DNA of 64,000 nt from Sphingosinicella ginsenosidimutans (lineage in GTDB: Bacteria; Pseudomonadota; Alphaproteobacteria; Sphingomonadales; Sphingomonadaceae). Made by a program: the position numbers and the translations under genes. This document shows, one piece after another, positions 51,446 to 59,402 of this stretch. The stretch lies in the NCBI RefSeq assembly GCF_007995055.1, contig NZ_VOQQ01000001.1, positions 1,426,001 to 1,490,000 on the forward strand, in the 5' to 3' direction. How positions within the stretch are numbered: position 1 is the first letter of the stretch; every line of letters begins with the position of its first letter. The notes beneath the pieces are model-generated. The model saw only the letters and a list, made by a program, of their open reading frames with translations, searched no databases and was not told where the DNA came from.

Positions 51446-51880
51446 TCAGGCGGCGATCGGCTTGACCAGGAACGCCGCGCTGGCCGGACAGAGCGTGCGG
51501 AACTCGGCCGAGCCGGCGATGGCGGCCGGGGCGCCGCTGCGCTCGACCGGCGCGTAGCCGAGCCGCCGGAAGAACGGCTCCGCTGTCGTGGTCAGCAGAT
51601 ACAGCGTGCGCGCGCCGTCATTGGCCGCGGCGCGTTCGAGCGCGGCCACGAGCGCGCCGCCGAGCCCGGCATTGCGCCGCGCCGGCACGACGACGACCGA
51701 TCGCAGCAGCCTGTCGGCGCCGACGCCTTCGATGCCGCCATAGCCGACGAGTCCCGCCTCGTCGTCGAACCGGAAGAACCGCCGGCCCGGCTGGCCGAGA
51801 TCGTTGACGGGGAGTCCGGCCGCCGCGAGCTCGCGGGCAAGGGCGCCACCCGCTTCGGGAGAGACGGGCGTCGCCCTCAT
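51446..51880 (-). CDS. arsN2: Arsenic resistance N-acetyltransferase ArsN2 (GNAT)
   Basis: 144-aa GNAT protein: FFRFDDEAGLVGYGGIEG, then the acetyl-CoA loop VVPARRNAGLGGALVAALE, and TAEPFFRRLGYAPVERS near the C-terminus. The fold and position at the end of an ars operon fit ArsN2, thought to acetylate an organoarsenical or arsenic-linked amino compound. The start overlaps the acr3 stop by four bases. The exact substrate is not established here. Confidence 0.85.
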   Translation of the reverse strand: MRATPVSPEAGGALARELAAAGLPVNDLGQPGRRFFRFDDEAGLVGYGGIEGVGADRLLRSVVVVPARRNAGLGGALVAALERAAANDGARTLYLLTTTAEPFFRRLGYAPVERSGAPAAIAGSAEFRTLCPASAAFLVKPIAA

Positions 51881-52944
51881 GCGGGAACCCGGCGTTCGTA
51901 CCAGGGCCGGGTGCGCTTCACGAGCCCGACGACCGACAGCATCACCGGCACCTCGACCAGGACGCCGACCACGGTGGCGAGGGCGGCGCCGGACCCGAGG
52001 CCGAACAGGCTGATCGCGGCGGCGACCGCGAGCTCGAAGAAGTTGGACGCGCCGATCAGCGCGGCGGGCGCCGCGACACACCAGGCGACGCCGAAGCGGC
52101 GGCTCAGCCAATAGGCGAGCCCGGCATTGAAATAGACCTGGATCAGGATCGGCACCGCGATCAGCGCGATCACCAGCGGGTTGGCGATGATCGCTTCGCC
52201 CTGGAAGCCGAACAGCAGCACGAGCGTGGTCAGCAGCGCGACGAGCGACACCGGACCGAGCGCGGCGAGCAGACGGTCGAGCGCGGCCTGTCCGCCCGAG
52301 GCCAGAAGTGCGCGCCGGATGAGCTGCGCCGCGATCACCGGAATGACGATGTAGAGCACGACCGACAGGAGCAGCGTGTCCCACGGCACCGTCACCGAGG
52401 CGACGCCGAGCAGCAGGGCGACGAGCGGCGCGAAGGCGAACACCATGATGATGTCATTGAGCGCGACCTGGCTCAGCGTATAGTTGGGCTCGCCTTCGCA
52501 GAGGTTGGACCATACGAACACCATTGCGGTGCACGGCGCGGCGGCGAGCAGGATCAGCCCGGCTATGTAGGAGCTGACCTCGTCCGCCGGCAGCAATGGC
52601 CGGAACAGCCATCCGAGGAACAGCGTGCCGAGCAGCGCCATCGAGAAGGGCTTGACCGCCCAGTTGATGAACAGCGTGACGCCGACACCCTTCCAGTGCC
52701 AGCGCACCGAGCCCAGCGCGCCAACGTCGATCTTGAGCAGCATCGGAATGATCATCAGCCAGATCAGCGCCGCGACCACGAGGTTGACGCGGGCGACCTC
52801 GGCCGCCGCGATCGCCGCGAACAGGCCGGGAATCGCATAGCCCAGCGCGATGCCGGCGACGATGCAGGCGGCAACCCAGAGGCTGAGATAGCGTTCGAAA
52901 AAGCCGATCGCCGGGCGGGGCTGGCCGAGCGCGATATCGGTCAT
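51877..52944 (-). CDS. acr3: ACR3-family arsenite efflux permease
   Basis: 355-aa membrane protein with about ten transmembrane helices. Family landmarks: FFERYLSLWVAACIVAGIAL at the N-terminus, PCTAMVFVWSNLCEGEPNYT with the conserved Cys used in arsenite transport, and VAPAALIGASNFFELAVA. It exports As(III) across the inner membrane using the proton gradient. It overlaps arsC upstream (ATGA) and arsN2 downstream. Confidence 0.93.
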   Translation of the reverse strand: MTDIALGQPRPAIGFFERYLSLWVAACIVAGIALGYAIPGLFAAIAAAEVARVNLVVAALIWLMIIPMLLKIDVGALGSVRWHWKGVGVTLFINWAVKPFSMALLGTLFLGWLFRPLLPADEVSSYIAGLILLAAAPCTAMVFVWSNLCEGEPNYTLSQVALNDIIMVFAFAPLVALLLGVASVTVPWDTLLLSVVLYIVIPVIAAQLIRRALLASGGQAALDRLLAALGPVSLVALLTTLVLLFGFQGEAIIANPLVIALIAVPILIQVYFNAGLAYWLSRRFGVAWCVAAPAALIGASNFFELAVAAAISLFGLGSGAALATVVGVLVEVPVMLSVVGLVKRTRPWYERRVPA

Positions 52945-53375
52945 GCGCCGATCCTGTTGCCGGCGTCGTCGATGACCTGCTCGCCGTCCTCCTTGGTGAA
53001 GGCGCCCAGCTGCGATGCCGGGAGCAGGTCGAGCACGGCTTCCGACGGGCGGCAGAGCTTGACGCCGAGCGGCGAGACGACGATCGGCCGGTTGATCAGG
53101 ATCGGGTGCGCCAGCATCGCGTCGAGGAGTTGCTCGTCGCCGAGCGAAGGATCGGCGAGACCGAGCTCGGCATAGGGCGTGCCCTTCTCGCGCAGCAGCG
53201 CGCGGGCGCCGATGCCCATGCGGGCGATCAGCGAAACCAGCATCGCGCGGCTCGGCGGCGTCTTCAGATACTCGATGACGTGCGGCTCGATGCCGGCGTT
53301 GCGGATCATCGCCAGCGTGTTGCGCGAGGTGCCGCAGTCGGGATTGTGATAGATGATGACGTCGATCAGGCTCAT
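52941..53375 (-). CDS. arsC: Arsenate reductase ArsC (glutaredoxin-coupled)
   Basis: 144 aa from ATG 53375. It has IIYHNPDCGTSRNTLAMIRN with the catalytic Cys, EYLKTPPSRAMLVSLIARMG, and the late arginine region INRPIVVSPLGVKLCRPSEAV. It reduces As(V) to As(III) for export by ACR3. It overlaps arsR upstream and acr3 downstream by ATGA. Confidence 0.93.
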   Translation of the reverse strand: MSLIDVIIYHNPDCGTSRNTLAMIRNAGIEPHVIEYLKTPPSRAMLVSLIARMGIGARALLREKGTPYAELGLADPSLGDEQLLDAMLAHPILINRPIVVSPLGVKLCRPSEAVLDLLPASQLGAFTKEDGEQVIDDAGNRIGA

Positions 53376-53728
53376 TGGACGGCTCCGGGCTGGCAGCAGG
53401 CGGCCTTGGCGGCGACTTCGGCGATCGGCGCGCAGATTTCCGGCACGCCGCCGCAGCAATCCTCCATCAGGAATCCGAGCAGGCTGGTCATTCGCTCATA
53501 GTCCGCGGTGTAGATGATCGAACGGCCTTCGCGCCGCGGCGACACGAGGCCGGCATGCCCGAGGATGTTGAGGTTGCCCGAGAGCGTCTGCGGGACGTGG
53601 CCGGTGGCGCGGGCGATATCGCCCGCAGCCATGCCGTCCTTGCCGGCGCGGACCAGCAGGCGGAACACCTCGAGCCTGCCGGCATGCGCGAGCGCGGAGA
53701 GCGCGGAGACCGCGGCGGCAGCATCCAT
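53372..53728 (-). CDS. arsR: ArsR-family metalloregulator
   Basis: 118 aa from ATG 53728, in a TGATG overlap with arsI; ATG 53737 is the alternative. It has a winged HTH with LSALAHAGRLEVFRLLVRAG, GHVPQTLSGNLNILGHAGLV and REGRSIIYTADYERM. C-terminal cysteine pairs (MEDCCGG, AACCQPG) are likely As(III) ligands, as in type-2 ArsR proteins with a C-terminal site. It should repress the operon at the palindrome upstream of arsI. Confidence 0.9.
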   Translation of the reverse strand: MDAAAAVSALSALAHAGRLEVFRLLVRAGKDGMAAGDIARATGHVPQTLSGNLNILGHAGLVSPRREGRSIIYTADYERMTSLLGFLMEDCCGGVPEICAPIAEVAAKAACCQPGAVQ

Positions 53729-54183
53729 CAGCAGCACGCCTGTTTGGGGGCGGGCGCCGATGCGGGGCCGCAGCAGGCGGACGCGGTCGGTTCGGGCAGG
53801 ACTTCGTCCTCGCCGTAGCTGGTCGCCTCGCCGAAGGTGAAGAAGGTCTCCCAGCGCACGCCGGCGGGATCGCGGACCCAGCTCTTGTCCGATCTGGCAT
53901 AGCAGCAGGTGGTCGCTTCCTGGTCGAAGGTCTCCGCGCCGGCGGCCTTCAGACGTCCGGCGAGTTCGCCGAGCTCATCGGCGCTGTCGACCTGGATGCC
54001 GATGTGATCGACGCCGCTCGCCCGCGCCCGCTCGGAGATCGCGAAGTTGACCTTGGGATCGTCGAGCATCCACTTGGCATAGTCGTCCTTCACGACCACC
54101 GGAGCGGCGCCGAACAGCGCCTCGTAGAAGTGGATCGACTGCGCGAGGTCGGGCACGCTGACGTGGAGATGCATGCGCTTCAT
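53728..54183 (-). CDS. arsI: ArsI/CadI-family dioxygenase (C-As lyase)
   Basis: 151-aa vicinal-oxygen-chelate protein and first gene of the operon. Metal ligands are the His of MHLHVSVPDL and DHIGIQV and the Glu of RWETFF; the As-binding vicinal cysteines are in TTCCYARSDKSW. ArsI cleaves the C-As bond of trivalent methyl- and aryl-arsenicals. The C-terminus adds more Cys pairs (SACCG, QACC), possibly for extra metal binding. A CadI-like cadmium role is an alternative, but the ars context favours ArsI. Confidence 0.88.
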   Translation of the reverse strand: MKRMHLHVSVPDLAQSIHFYEALFGAAPVVVKDDYAKWMLDDPKVNFAISERARASGVDHIGIQVDSADELGELAGRLKAAGAETFDQEATTCCYARSDKSWVRDPAGVRWETFFTFGEATSYGEDEVLPEPTASACCGPASAPAPKQACC

Positions 54184-54209
54184 CGAGGGTCTCCTGCTCT
54201 GTTGATGAC

Positions 54210-54229
54210 ATTACGAGTATATCCGTAAT
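54210..54229. promoter_or_regulatory. Probable ArsR operator upstream of arsI
   Basis: ATTACG (54210-54215) and CGTAAT (54224-54229) form a perfect 6-bp inverted repeat with an 8-base AT-rich centre. It lies 27 bases before the arsI ATG and overlaps a TTGACT/TATACT-like promoter on the minus strand, the expected place for an ArsR repressor. Confidence 0.6.
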
Positions 54230-54261
54230 ATCATAGAGTCAAGCTCGTGCCGCGTGCGTGA

Positions 54262-55060
54262 TCAGGTCTGCCGGTGGAGCAGGTGGCGATAGCCGCCCTG
54301 GGCCATGGCCCTCGCGTCGCGCACCAGGCGGCGGACGCGCGAGCGCAGCGAATCGCGGTCGTCGTGCCAGTCGAGCACGATGCGGTCCTCGCCGAACAGC
54401 GCGGCGCCGATCTCGCGCTGGCTGGCGCCCGCGGCGAGTGCGTCGTGGACGCGCAGCACCGTCAGCCAGCGATCGATCCGCGGGTCGTGCGGGAACAGCG
54501 ATCGCGCGAAGCGGCCGCGGCGGCAGAGCTCGAGGAAGCGCCTCAGCGGCAGGATCTTGGGCTCGGCCGAGGCGACGCCGAGCAGCCGGTAGTGGAGCAG
54601 CACGGCTTCCTCGCGCGCGATGCTGCCTTCCTCGACATCGATGCGGATCCGGTGCCATCCGTCCGAGAGCACGGCATGCTCGCGGCCGTCGCTATCGGTC
54701 GCGAGCGCCAGCCAGGGCGCGAGACGGTCGGTGCGTATGCTGTCCGGGTCCGCCGGATCGGACGGCACCGCGATGACGCGCAGCGTGCCGGGGTCGAGAT
54801 CGGCATGCCAGATGATCCGGGCCTCGGGTGCTGCGCGGTCCGGATGCTCGGCGAAAGTGAAGCCCCCACTGGACCGGCTCGATCTCCGTCGCAGCGTGGC
54901 CGCGCGTCGCCTCGCTCGCCCGCGCATACCACGCGATGTAGCCGGGGTCGCGGCGCAGCCATTCCCACATGAGCCCGGCCCGATCTATGCCGCGAAGGCC
55001 AGAATAGCGCCGGCCGTCGCGCCACCATCCGGGGCCGTCGTCTTGCGTATTCCCCGTCAT
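54262..55060 (-). pseudogene. DUF6499-DUF2285 protein, frameshifted
   Basis: From ATG 55060 one frame encodes LRGIDRAGLMWEWLRRDPGY, the N-terminal DUF6499 part. A second frame continues after EPVQWG with GFTFAEHPDR, ARIIWHADLDPGTLRVIAV and the C-terminal DUF2285 domain (FPHDPRIDRWLTVLRVHDAL, SQREIGAALFGEDRI). The frame changes at a run of five C on the plus strand (54863-54867). Removing one base restores a single protein of about 265 aa. These small regulators are typical of alphaproteobacterial ICE ends. It is either truly broken or a homopolymer sequencing error. Confidence 0.75.
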
Positions 55061-55320
55061 GCTCGTGCGGGCAACTCTGCCGTGCCGTTCCGGCGACTTG
55101 CGGGCAGCGGTCGGCAACGGCGCGGGACTTGCCGCCGCCTCCGCCATTTTGCTTGTTCAAGACATCTTCTTCGTGTGAACTCTTCATGATAATGGCTTGC
55201 AATCGCAAGAGTCGCCGGAGGACGGCGTGAGGCCCCGTCTTCCAGCCCGAGTACAAGGGAAAGGGCGGTCTCGGGATATGCGGTGGCTTGAGACGCCGCC
55301 CGGGACCGTGTTGCTGCCCG

Positions 55321-56073
55321 ATGGGCATGCATATGGTGGCGATGCAGTTCATCCGCATCGTCGAGGAAGTGAGGACGGTCGACGACCTGACCGCTGCGAT
55401 GCAGTCGGTGACCGACGAACTCGGCTTCCAGTATTTTGCGCTGACCCATCATGTCGACGTGCTCGCCGCCGAGGGCGCGGCGATCCGGCTCCACAACTAT
55501 CCCGACAGATGGGCCGACTATTACGACCGCAATGCGCTCGGCGTATCCGATCCAGTGCACCGCGCGAGCCACGTGACGAGTGTCGGCTTCTGCTGGTCGC
55601 GCATGTCTGAAATGATACCGCTCACCGCCGAGGACCGGCGCGTGCTGGCGATGGGCCGCGAGGAAGGGATCGGCGACGGCTTCACCGTTCCGGCCCATGT
55701 CCCCGGCGAGGCGCGCGGGTCCTGCTCGTTCGCGAGCGAGGCGGGCCGGCCGATCGTCGTCGACCTGCTGCCGATGGCGCAGCTTGCCGGCGCCTTCGCG
55801 TTCGAGGGCGCGCGCCGGCTCTGGTCCGATCGCGGGCACCTTTCCAAGCCGCCGCCGCCGGTGCTCACCGACCGGCAGCGCGACTGCCTGCTGTGGGCCG
55901 CGCGCGGCAAGACCGACTGGGAGATCAGCCGCATCCTGAGCGTGACCGAAGAGACGGTCGCGCGCCATATCAAGATGGCCTGCGCACGATACGGGGTAAG
56001 CAAGCGAACATTGCTGGCGATCCGGGCGCTGTTCGACGGAACGCTCACTTTCACCGATATCTTCCGCCGCTGA
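55321..56073 (+). CDS. LuxR-family quorum-sensing regulator
   Basis: About 250 aa. The N-terminal autoinducer-binding domain (about 10-165) has HNYPDRWADYYDRNALGVSDPV, which contains the W, Y and D that contact the acyl-homoserine lactone, and GDGFTVPAHVPG. The C-terminal LuxR HTH (about 180-240) has LTDRQRDCLLWAARGKTDWE and EETVARHIKMACARYGVSKR. It is followed at 78 bases by a luxI gene, so it is the cognate receptor. The start is uncertain among ATGs at 55321, 55327, 55333 and 55342; none has a clear ribosome binding site. Confidence 0.88.
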   Translation: MGMHMVAMQFIRIVEEVRTVDDLTAAMQSVTDELGFQYFALTHHVDVLAAEGAAIRLHNYPDRWADYYDRNALGVSDPVHRASHVTSVGFCWSRMSEMIPLTAEDRRVLAMGREEGIGDGFTVPAHVPGEARGSCSFASEAGRPIVVDLLPMAQLAGAFAFEGARRLWSDRGHLSKPPPPVLTDRQRDCLLWAARGKTDWEISRILSVTEETVARHIKMACARYGVSKRTLLAIRALFDGTLTFTDIFRR

Positions 56074-56150
56074 TATTACCCTTTCCGGGAATAGCGGGCG
56101 TCGTCGTCCCGGCAGACCCTTGGCCGACCGAAAGCCAAGGGAGCCCAGAC

Positions 56151-56771
56151 ATGCTTCACGTCATGCAAACGGCCGCGCGCCCGATCTCGGACGGCGTGCT
56201 CCGCGCGATGTTCGCCGCGCGCAAGTCCGTGTTCGTCGACCTGCTCAAATGGGACGTGCCGGTGATCGACGGCACCTATGAAGTCGACCAGTTCGACGAC
56301 ACCCATGCGACCTATCTGGTGCTTGCCGATCGGGAAGAAGGCCATCTCGCCTCGGCGCGGCTGCTGCCGACCACGCGCCCGCACATCCTCGACAGCTTCT
56401 ATGGCGAGCTGTGCGAGGAGGCGCCGCCGCAGGCGCCCGACGTCTTCGAGATCACCCGCTTCTGTCTCGATCGCGGCCTTTCGGCGCGCGAGCGTCGGGC
56501 CGCGCGAGACACGCTGGTGACGGCGCTCGCCGAGCACGCGCTCGCCCATGGAATCACCGCCTATACCGCGATCGCGGAGATGCCATGGTTCCAGCAGATC
56601 CTCGCCTTCGGCTGGCGCTGCCGGCCGCTCGGCCTGCCGCAGGTGATCGACGCGACGATGCTCGTCGCACTCAGCATCGAGATCGACACCGATACGCCGG
56701 CAAAGCTCGCCGCGGCCGGCATCGTGCCGTCGATCGACATCCACGCCGCCGCCGCGCGCGTGGCCGCCTGA
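56151..56771 (+). CDS. LuxI-family acyl-homoserine-lactone synthase
   Basis: 206 aa from ATG 56151, with AAGGGAG seven bases upstream. Canonical LuxI residues are present: FAARKSVFVDLLKWDVP, EVDQFDDTHATYLV, ASARLLPTTRPHIL and DVFEITRFCLDR. It makes an AHL from SAM and acyl-ACP; the acyl chain cannot be predicted. It lies between luxR and phyH on the same strand, an arrangement I recall as common in sphingomonads. Confidence 0.92.
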   Translation: MLHVMQTAARPISDGVLRAMFAARKSVFVDLLKWDVPVIDGTYEVDQFDDTHATYLVLADREEGHLASARLLPTTRPHILDSFYGELCEEAPPQAPDVFEITRFCLDRGLSARERRAARDTLVTALAEHALAHGITAYTAIAEMPWFQQILAFGWRCRPLGLPQVIDATMLVALSIEIDTDTPAKLAAAGIVPSIDIHAAAARVAA

Positions 56772-56784
56772 AAGGAGAGGCGCG

Positions 56785-57654
56785 ATGATCGAGACGATGA
56801 CGCCTCTCGTCGAGGACCACGCGGCCGGGCTCGAGGAACGCGGCTATTGCATCATCCGCGGCGCACTGCCGCCCGCGACGATCGCCGCCTTGGACCAGGA
56901 CCTGGCCGAGGATTTCGCGCGAACGCCGTTCTGCGAGGGCGCCTTCTACGGCACAACGACCAAGCGGTTCGGACGGCTCCTGATCCGCTCGCAGCACGCC
57001 GCCGCGTTGGTCCGGCACGCGGCAATCCTCGCCACCGTCGAGACGCTGCTCTCGCGCTGGTGCGACAGGATCCAGCTCAACGTCGCCCAGGCGATCGCCG
57101 TCCATCCCGGCGCCCCCGCGCAGATGCCGCACCGCGACCAGGACATGTGGCGGGCACCCGCCGGCGAGGCCGAGTATCTGGTCAACGTGATCTGGCCGCT
57201 CACCCGCTTCACCGCCGCCAACGGGGCGACGATGGTGTGGCCGGACAGCCATGGCGCGAACGCGCTCATCCCGGAGCCTCGGACCGCGCCGGTCGCGGCC
57301 GAGATGGCGCCCGGAGACGCCCTCATGTTTCTCGGCTCGACCCTGCACGGCGCGGGCGCGAACCGCACGGAGGAGGTGCGCCGGGGCATCGTCGTCGGCT
57401 ATTCGCTGGGCTGGCTCAAGCCCTACGAGAACCAATGGCTCGCCTATCCGCCCGAGGTCGCGCGCAGCTTTCCGCCGGAACTCGCAGCGCTGGTCGGCTA
57501 CCGCCAGCATCGCCCCAACCTCGGCAACTATGAGGGACAGTGCCCGTCGGTACTGCTCGGAGAGCGCGTGGACCAGCCCCTGGCAGCGATCGACGCGCTG
57601 CGGCCTGACCAGGCGGCGATGGTCGATGCCTACCTTGCGAGCCAGGCGACATGA
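56785..57654 (+). CDS. Phytanoyl-CoA dioxygenase (PhyH) family oxygenase
   Basis: 289-aa Fe(II)/2-oxoglutarate dioxygenase. The iron ligands are in QMPHRDQDMW (H-x-D) and the late His of GSTLHGAGANR; the Arg that binds 2-oxoglutarate is probably in TEEVRRGIVVGYSLGW. It starts 13 bases after luxI with AAGGAG in front, so it is in the luxI transcript. Possible roles are modification of the AHL signal or of another small molecule; hydroxylation of a lasso peptide is conceivable because the precursors lie 0.7 kb downstream, but that is speculation. Confidence 0.85.
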   Translation: MIETMTPLVEDHAAGLEERGYCIIRGALPPATIAALDQDLAEDFARTPFCEGAFYGTTTKRFGRLLIRSQHAAALVRHAAILATVETLLSRWCDRIQLNVAQAIAVHPGAPAQMPHRDQDMWRAPAGEAEYLVNVIWPLTRFTAANGATMVWPDSHGANALIPEPRTAPVAAEMAPGDALMFLGSTLHGAGANRTEEVRRGIVVGYSLGWLKPYENQWLAYPPEVARSFPPELAALVGYRQHRPNLGNYEGQCPSVLLGERVDQPLAAIDALRPDQAAMVDAYLASQAT

Positions 57655-58274
57655 ACGCCGCCGGGCCCACCGCCGAGCGCATCTACGAGGCACTCAAGGC
57701 CCATATATTGCGCGGTACGTTCCGGCCGGGCGCTCGGCTTGACCCCACCGCCCTGGCCGAAAGCCTCAACAGCAGCGTGACGCCGGTGAGGGCAGGCCTC
57801 AACATCCTGGTCGGCGAGGGATTGGTGGAGACCGGGACGGGTGAAGGCTTCCACCTGCCGCTCGTCGACGAGCCGGCGCTGAAGGACCGCTACGGCTGGA
57901 ATGCCGAGCTGCTGGGGGTCGTGCTCCGCAGCGCCGGCCGGAGGCCTGCCGAGGCGGAGCTCGCCATCGATGCCGGCAACCAGGCCGCGCGCGCCGGCTC
58001 GCTGTTCCTCGCCATCGCCCGCTGGTCGCCCAACTTCGAGCACGCGCGCGCGATCGCGCTGCTGAACGACCGGCTCCATGCCGTTCGCGTCGCCGAGGCC
58101 GGCGTCCTTGCGGACATCGAAGCGGAACTCGACTCGATAGCCGAGGCGGCCGGGCGCCGCGACCTCGCGCGGCTGCGGCCGATGCTCGCGGCCTATCACC
58201 GGCGTCGCATCCGATCGGCGGCGGCGATCCTGCGCCAGCTCTACCGAATGGAAGATGCGCGGCCGGCCGAATAA
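57651..58274 (+). CDS. GntR-family regulator upstream of the lasso cluster
   Basis: 207 aa with an N-terminal winged HTH (AERIYEALKAHILRGTFRPG, LDPTALAESLNSSVTPVRAG, EGLVETGTGEGFHLP) and a helical C-terminal effector domain resembling a reduced FCD domain. Its ATG overlaps the phyH stop (ATGA), coupling it to the quorum-sensing transcript, and it ends 94 bases before the first lasso precursor. It is the best candidate regulator of the lasso genes. Effector unknown. Confidence 0.82.
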   Translation: MNAAGPTAERIYEALKAHILRGTFRPGARLDPTALAESLNSSVTPVRAGLNILVGEGLVETGTGEGFHLPLVDEPALKDRYGWNAELLGVVLRSAGRRPAEAELAIDAGNQAARAGSLFLAIARWSPNFEHARAIALLNDRLHAVRVAEAGVLADIEAELDSIAEAAGRRDLARLRPMLAAYHRRRIRSAAAILRQLYRMEDARPAE

Positions 58275-58368
58275 TCGAGGAATCAAATCGGTATTCAATT
58301 CGGATCGCCCGGGCCCCCTCCTATCCTGCGCTGTGCTGCAGGTCCGCAGCGAACAGGAGAGTGGCACC

Positions 58369-58488
58369 ATGAACCGCGAAGACGAACTGATCGATCTCGG
58401 CGTCGCCAGCGAGGAAACCCTCGGTGGCGAAGGCAAGATGCCGGATCTCGTCCGCGAGATTCCGGAGACGGGTCTGTCCGACGAGTGA
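58369..58488 (+). CDS. Lasso peptide precursor A1
   Basis: 39-aa precursor with AGGAGA eight bases upstream. The leader is residues 1-18 and ends LGVASEETL, with Thr at -2 as lasso maturation needs. The predicted core is 21 residues from Gly19: GGEGKMPD then LVREIPETGLSDE. Gly1 to Asp8 gives an 8-residue ring and a 13-residue tail. The G-L-S-D-D/E ending is common in alphaproteobacterial lasso peptides. The neighbouring B and C genes confirm the type. It differs from A2 at core positions 2, 3, 5, 6, 9, 15 and 21. Confidence 0.9.
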   Translation: MNREDELIDLGVASEETLGGEGKMPDLVREIPETGLSDE

Positions 58489-58497
58489 TCATGACAG

Positions 58498-58523
58498 GCG
58501 CCGGCGCCCGACAGCGCCGGCGT
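58498..58523 (+). promoter_or_regulatory. Hairpin between the two lasso precursor genes
   Basis: GCCGGCGC (58500-58507) pairs perfectly with GCGCCGGC (58514-58521) over a 6-base loop, and C58499/G58522 extends it. It begins about ten bases after the A1 stop and has no T-run, so it would more likely stabilise or attenuate the transcript than end it. Confidence 0.55.
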
Positions 58524-58557
58524 CGTGCCGCACCTCCGCAGCACAAGGAAAGTGATC

Positions 58558-58677
58558 ATGACCCGCGAAGATGATGTGATCGACCTCGGCGTCGCCAGCG
58601 AGACGACGCTCGGCGCCGACGGCCAGCTGCCCGATTTCGTCCGCGAGATCCCGCAGACCGGCCTGTCCGACGACTGA
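58558..58677 (+). CDS. Lasso peptide precursor A2
   Basis: 39-aa precursor, too short for routine ORF calling, with AAGGAAAG upstream. The leader ends LGVASETTL (Thr at -2). The predicted core is 21 residues from Gly19: GADGQLPD then FVREIPQTGLSDD, again a Gly1-Asp8 ring of eight residues and a 13-residue tail. It is a tandem duplicate of A1 (27 of 39 residues identical) and the same shared B and C enzymes should mature both. The Val-Arg-Glu-Ile-Pro tail is identical in both, suggesting a conserved plug or receptor-recognition region. Confidence 0.9.
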   Translation: MTREDDVIDLGVASETTLGADGQLPDFVREIPQTGLSDD

Positions 58678-58684
58678 CGCGCGC

Positions 58685-58714
58685 GGTGCCGGCGTCCAGA
58701 GGGGCGCCGGCACC
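58685..58714 (+). promoter_or_regulatory. Hairpin between lasso precursor A2 and the enzyme genes
   Basis: GGTGCCGGCG (58685-58694) and CGCCGGCACC (58705-58714) form a perfect 10-bp stem with a 10-base loop, 8 bases after the A2 stop and 10 bases before the B gene. It should raise precursor expression over enzyme expression by attenuation or mRNA protection; such stem-loops are frequent after lasso precursor genes. Confidence 0.65.
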
Positions 58715-58724
58715 TCGTTCCACC

Positions 58725-59402
58725 ATGGCCATATACTGGCGCCTCGGCGACGATCTGACCGTCGCGATCTCGGCAGGAAGGGCGGTCTTCCTCGACGTGG
58801 CGCGCGACCGCTATGCGATGCTCCCGCGGGCGCAGAACGCAATGTTCATCGACTGGCTCGACGATCCGCATGCGCCAATGCCGCCCGAATGCTGCTCGGC
58901 CCTGGAGGGCCGTCTGGACCTCGACCGCGGCAGGCGCCTGGCGCCGCGCCGCGTCTCCCTCGCGATCCCGTGCGAGGTGCCCGGCACGCGGCTGCCGCAG
59001 GTGAGCACGGACTGGCGCGATGCGGTCGCCGTCGCGCGCACCGTGATCCGCGCCAAGCGCCTCCTCGGCAAGCAGCCGCTCCGGTCGAACCTCGAGCATC
59101 GCGGCCGCGCGCTCCAGTACCGACGCCCATGCCACCCGGTGCGCGACCGGCAGGCGATCTTGTCCAGGGCCGCCATTTACCAGGCCGTGCGGCATCTTGC
59201 CCCGGTGCCGCGCGTTTGCCTGCTCGATTCCCTGGCGCTGGTCGACTGGCTGGGAGACGAGCTGGAGGGCGTGCAGCTGGTGTTCGGCGTCACCGCCTAT
59301 CCGTTCGGCGCGCACTGCTGGGTCCAGACGCGCCAGGAGCTGCTCGGCGACGAGCCCGACACGATCGGGCGCTATGCCCCGATCCTGCATTTCAGCGGAT
59401 GA
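58725..59402 (+). CDS. Lasso peptide B protein: RRE domain fused to leader protease
   Basis: 225 aa. Residues 1-85 are a PqqD-like RiPP recognition element (ISAGRAVFLDVARDRYAMLP) that binds the leader. Residues 95-225 are a transglutaminase-like cysteine protease: Cys165 in RVCLLDSLALVDWL, His197 in GVTAYPFGAHCWVQ, and a late acidic residue in LLGDEPDTIG. It removes the leader before ring closure. In many Gram-positive clusters these are two genes (B1, B2); here they are fused, as in Proteobacteria. The ATG at 58725 follows the hairpin; the end overlaps the C gene (ATGA). Confidence 0.9.
   Translation: MAIYWRLGDDLTVAISAGRAVFLDVARDRYAMLPRAQNAMFIDWLDDPHAPMPPECCSALEGRLDLDRGRRLAPRRVSLAIPCEVPGTRLPQVSTDWRDAVAVARTVIRAKRLLGKQPLRSNLEHRGRALQYRRPCHPVRDRQAILSRAAIYQAVRHLAPVPRVCLLDSLALVDWLGDELEGVQLVFGVTAYPFGAHCWVQTRQELLGDEPDTIGRYAPILHFSG

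Noticed and set aside
56074..56150. A lux box upstream of luxI
   Set aside because: Only a short TTCCGGGAA palindrome is present; nothing resembles an 18-20 base lux-type dyad.
58275..58368. A strong sigma70 promoter for the lasso operon
   Set aside because: TATCCT at 58322-58327 is a fair -10, but the -35 position reads TTCGGA, three of six; not enough to call.
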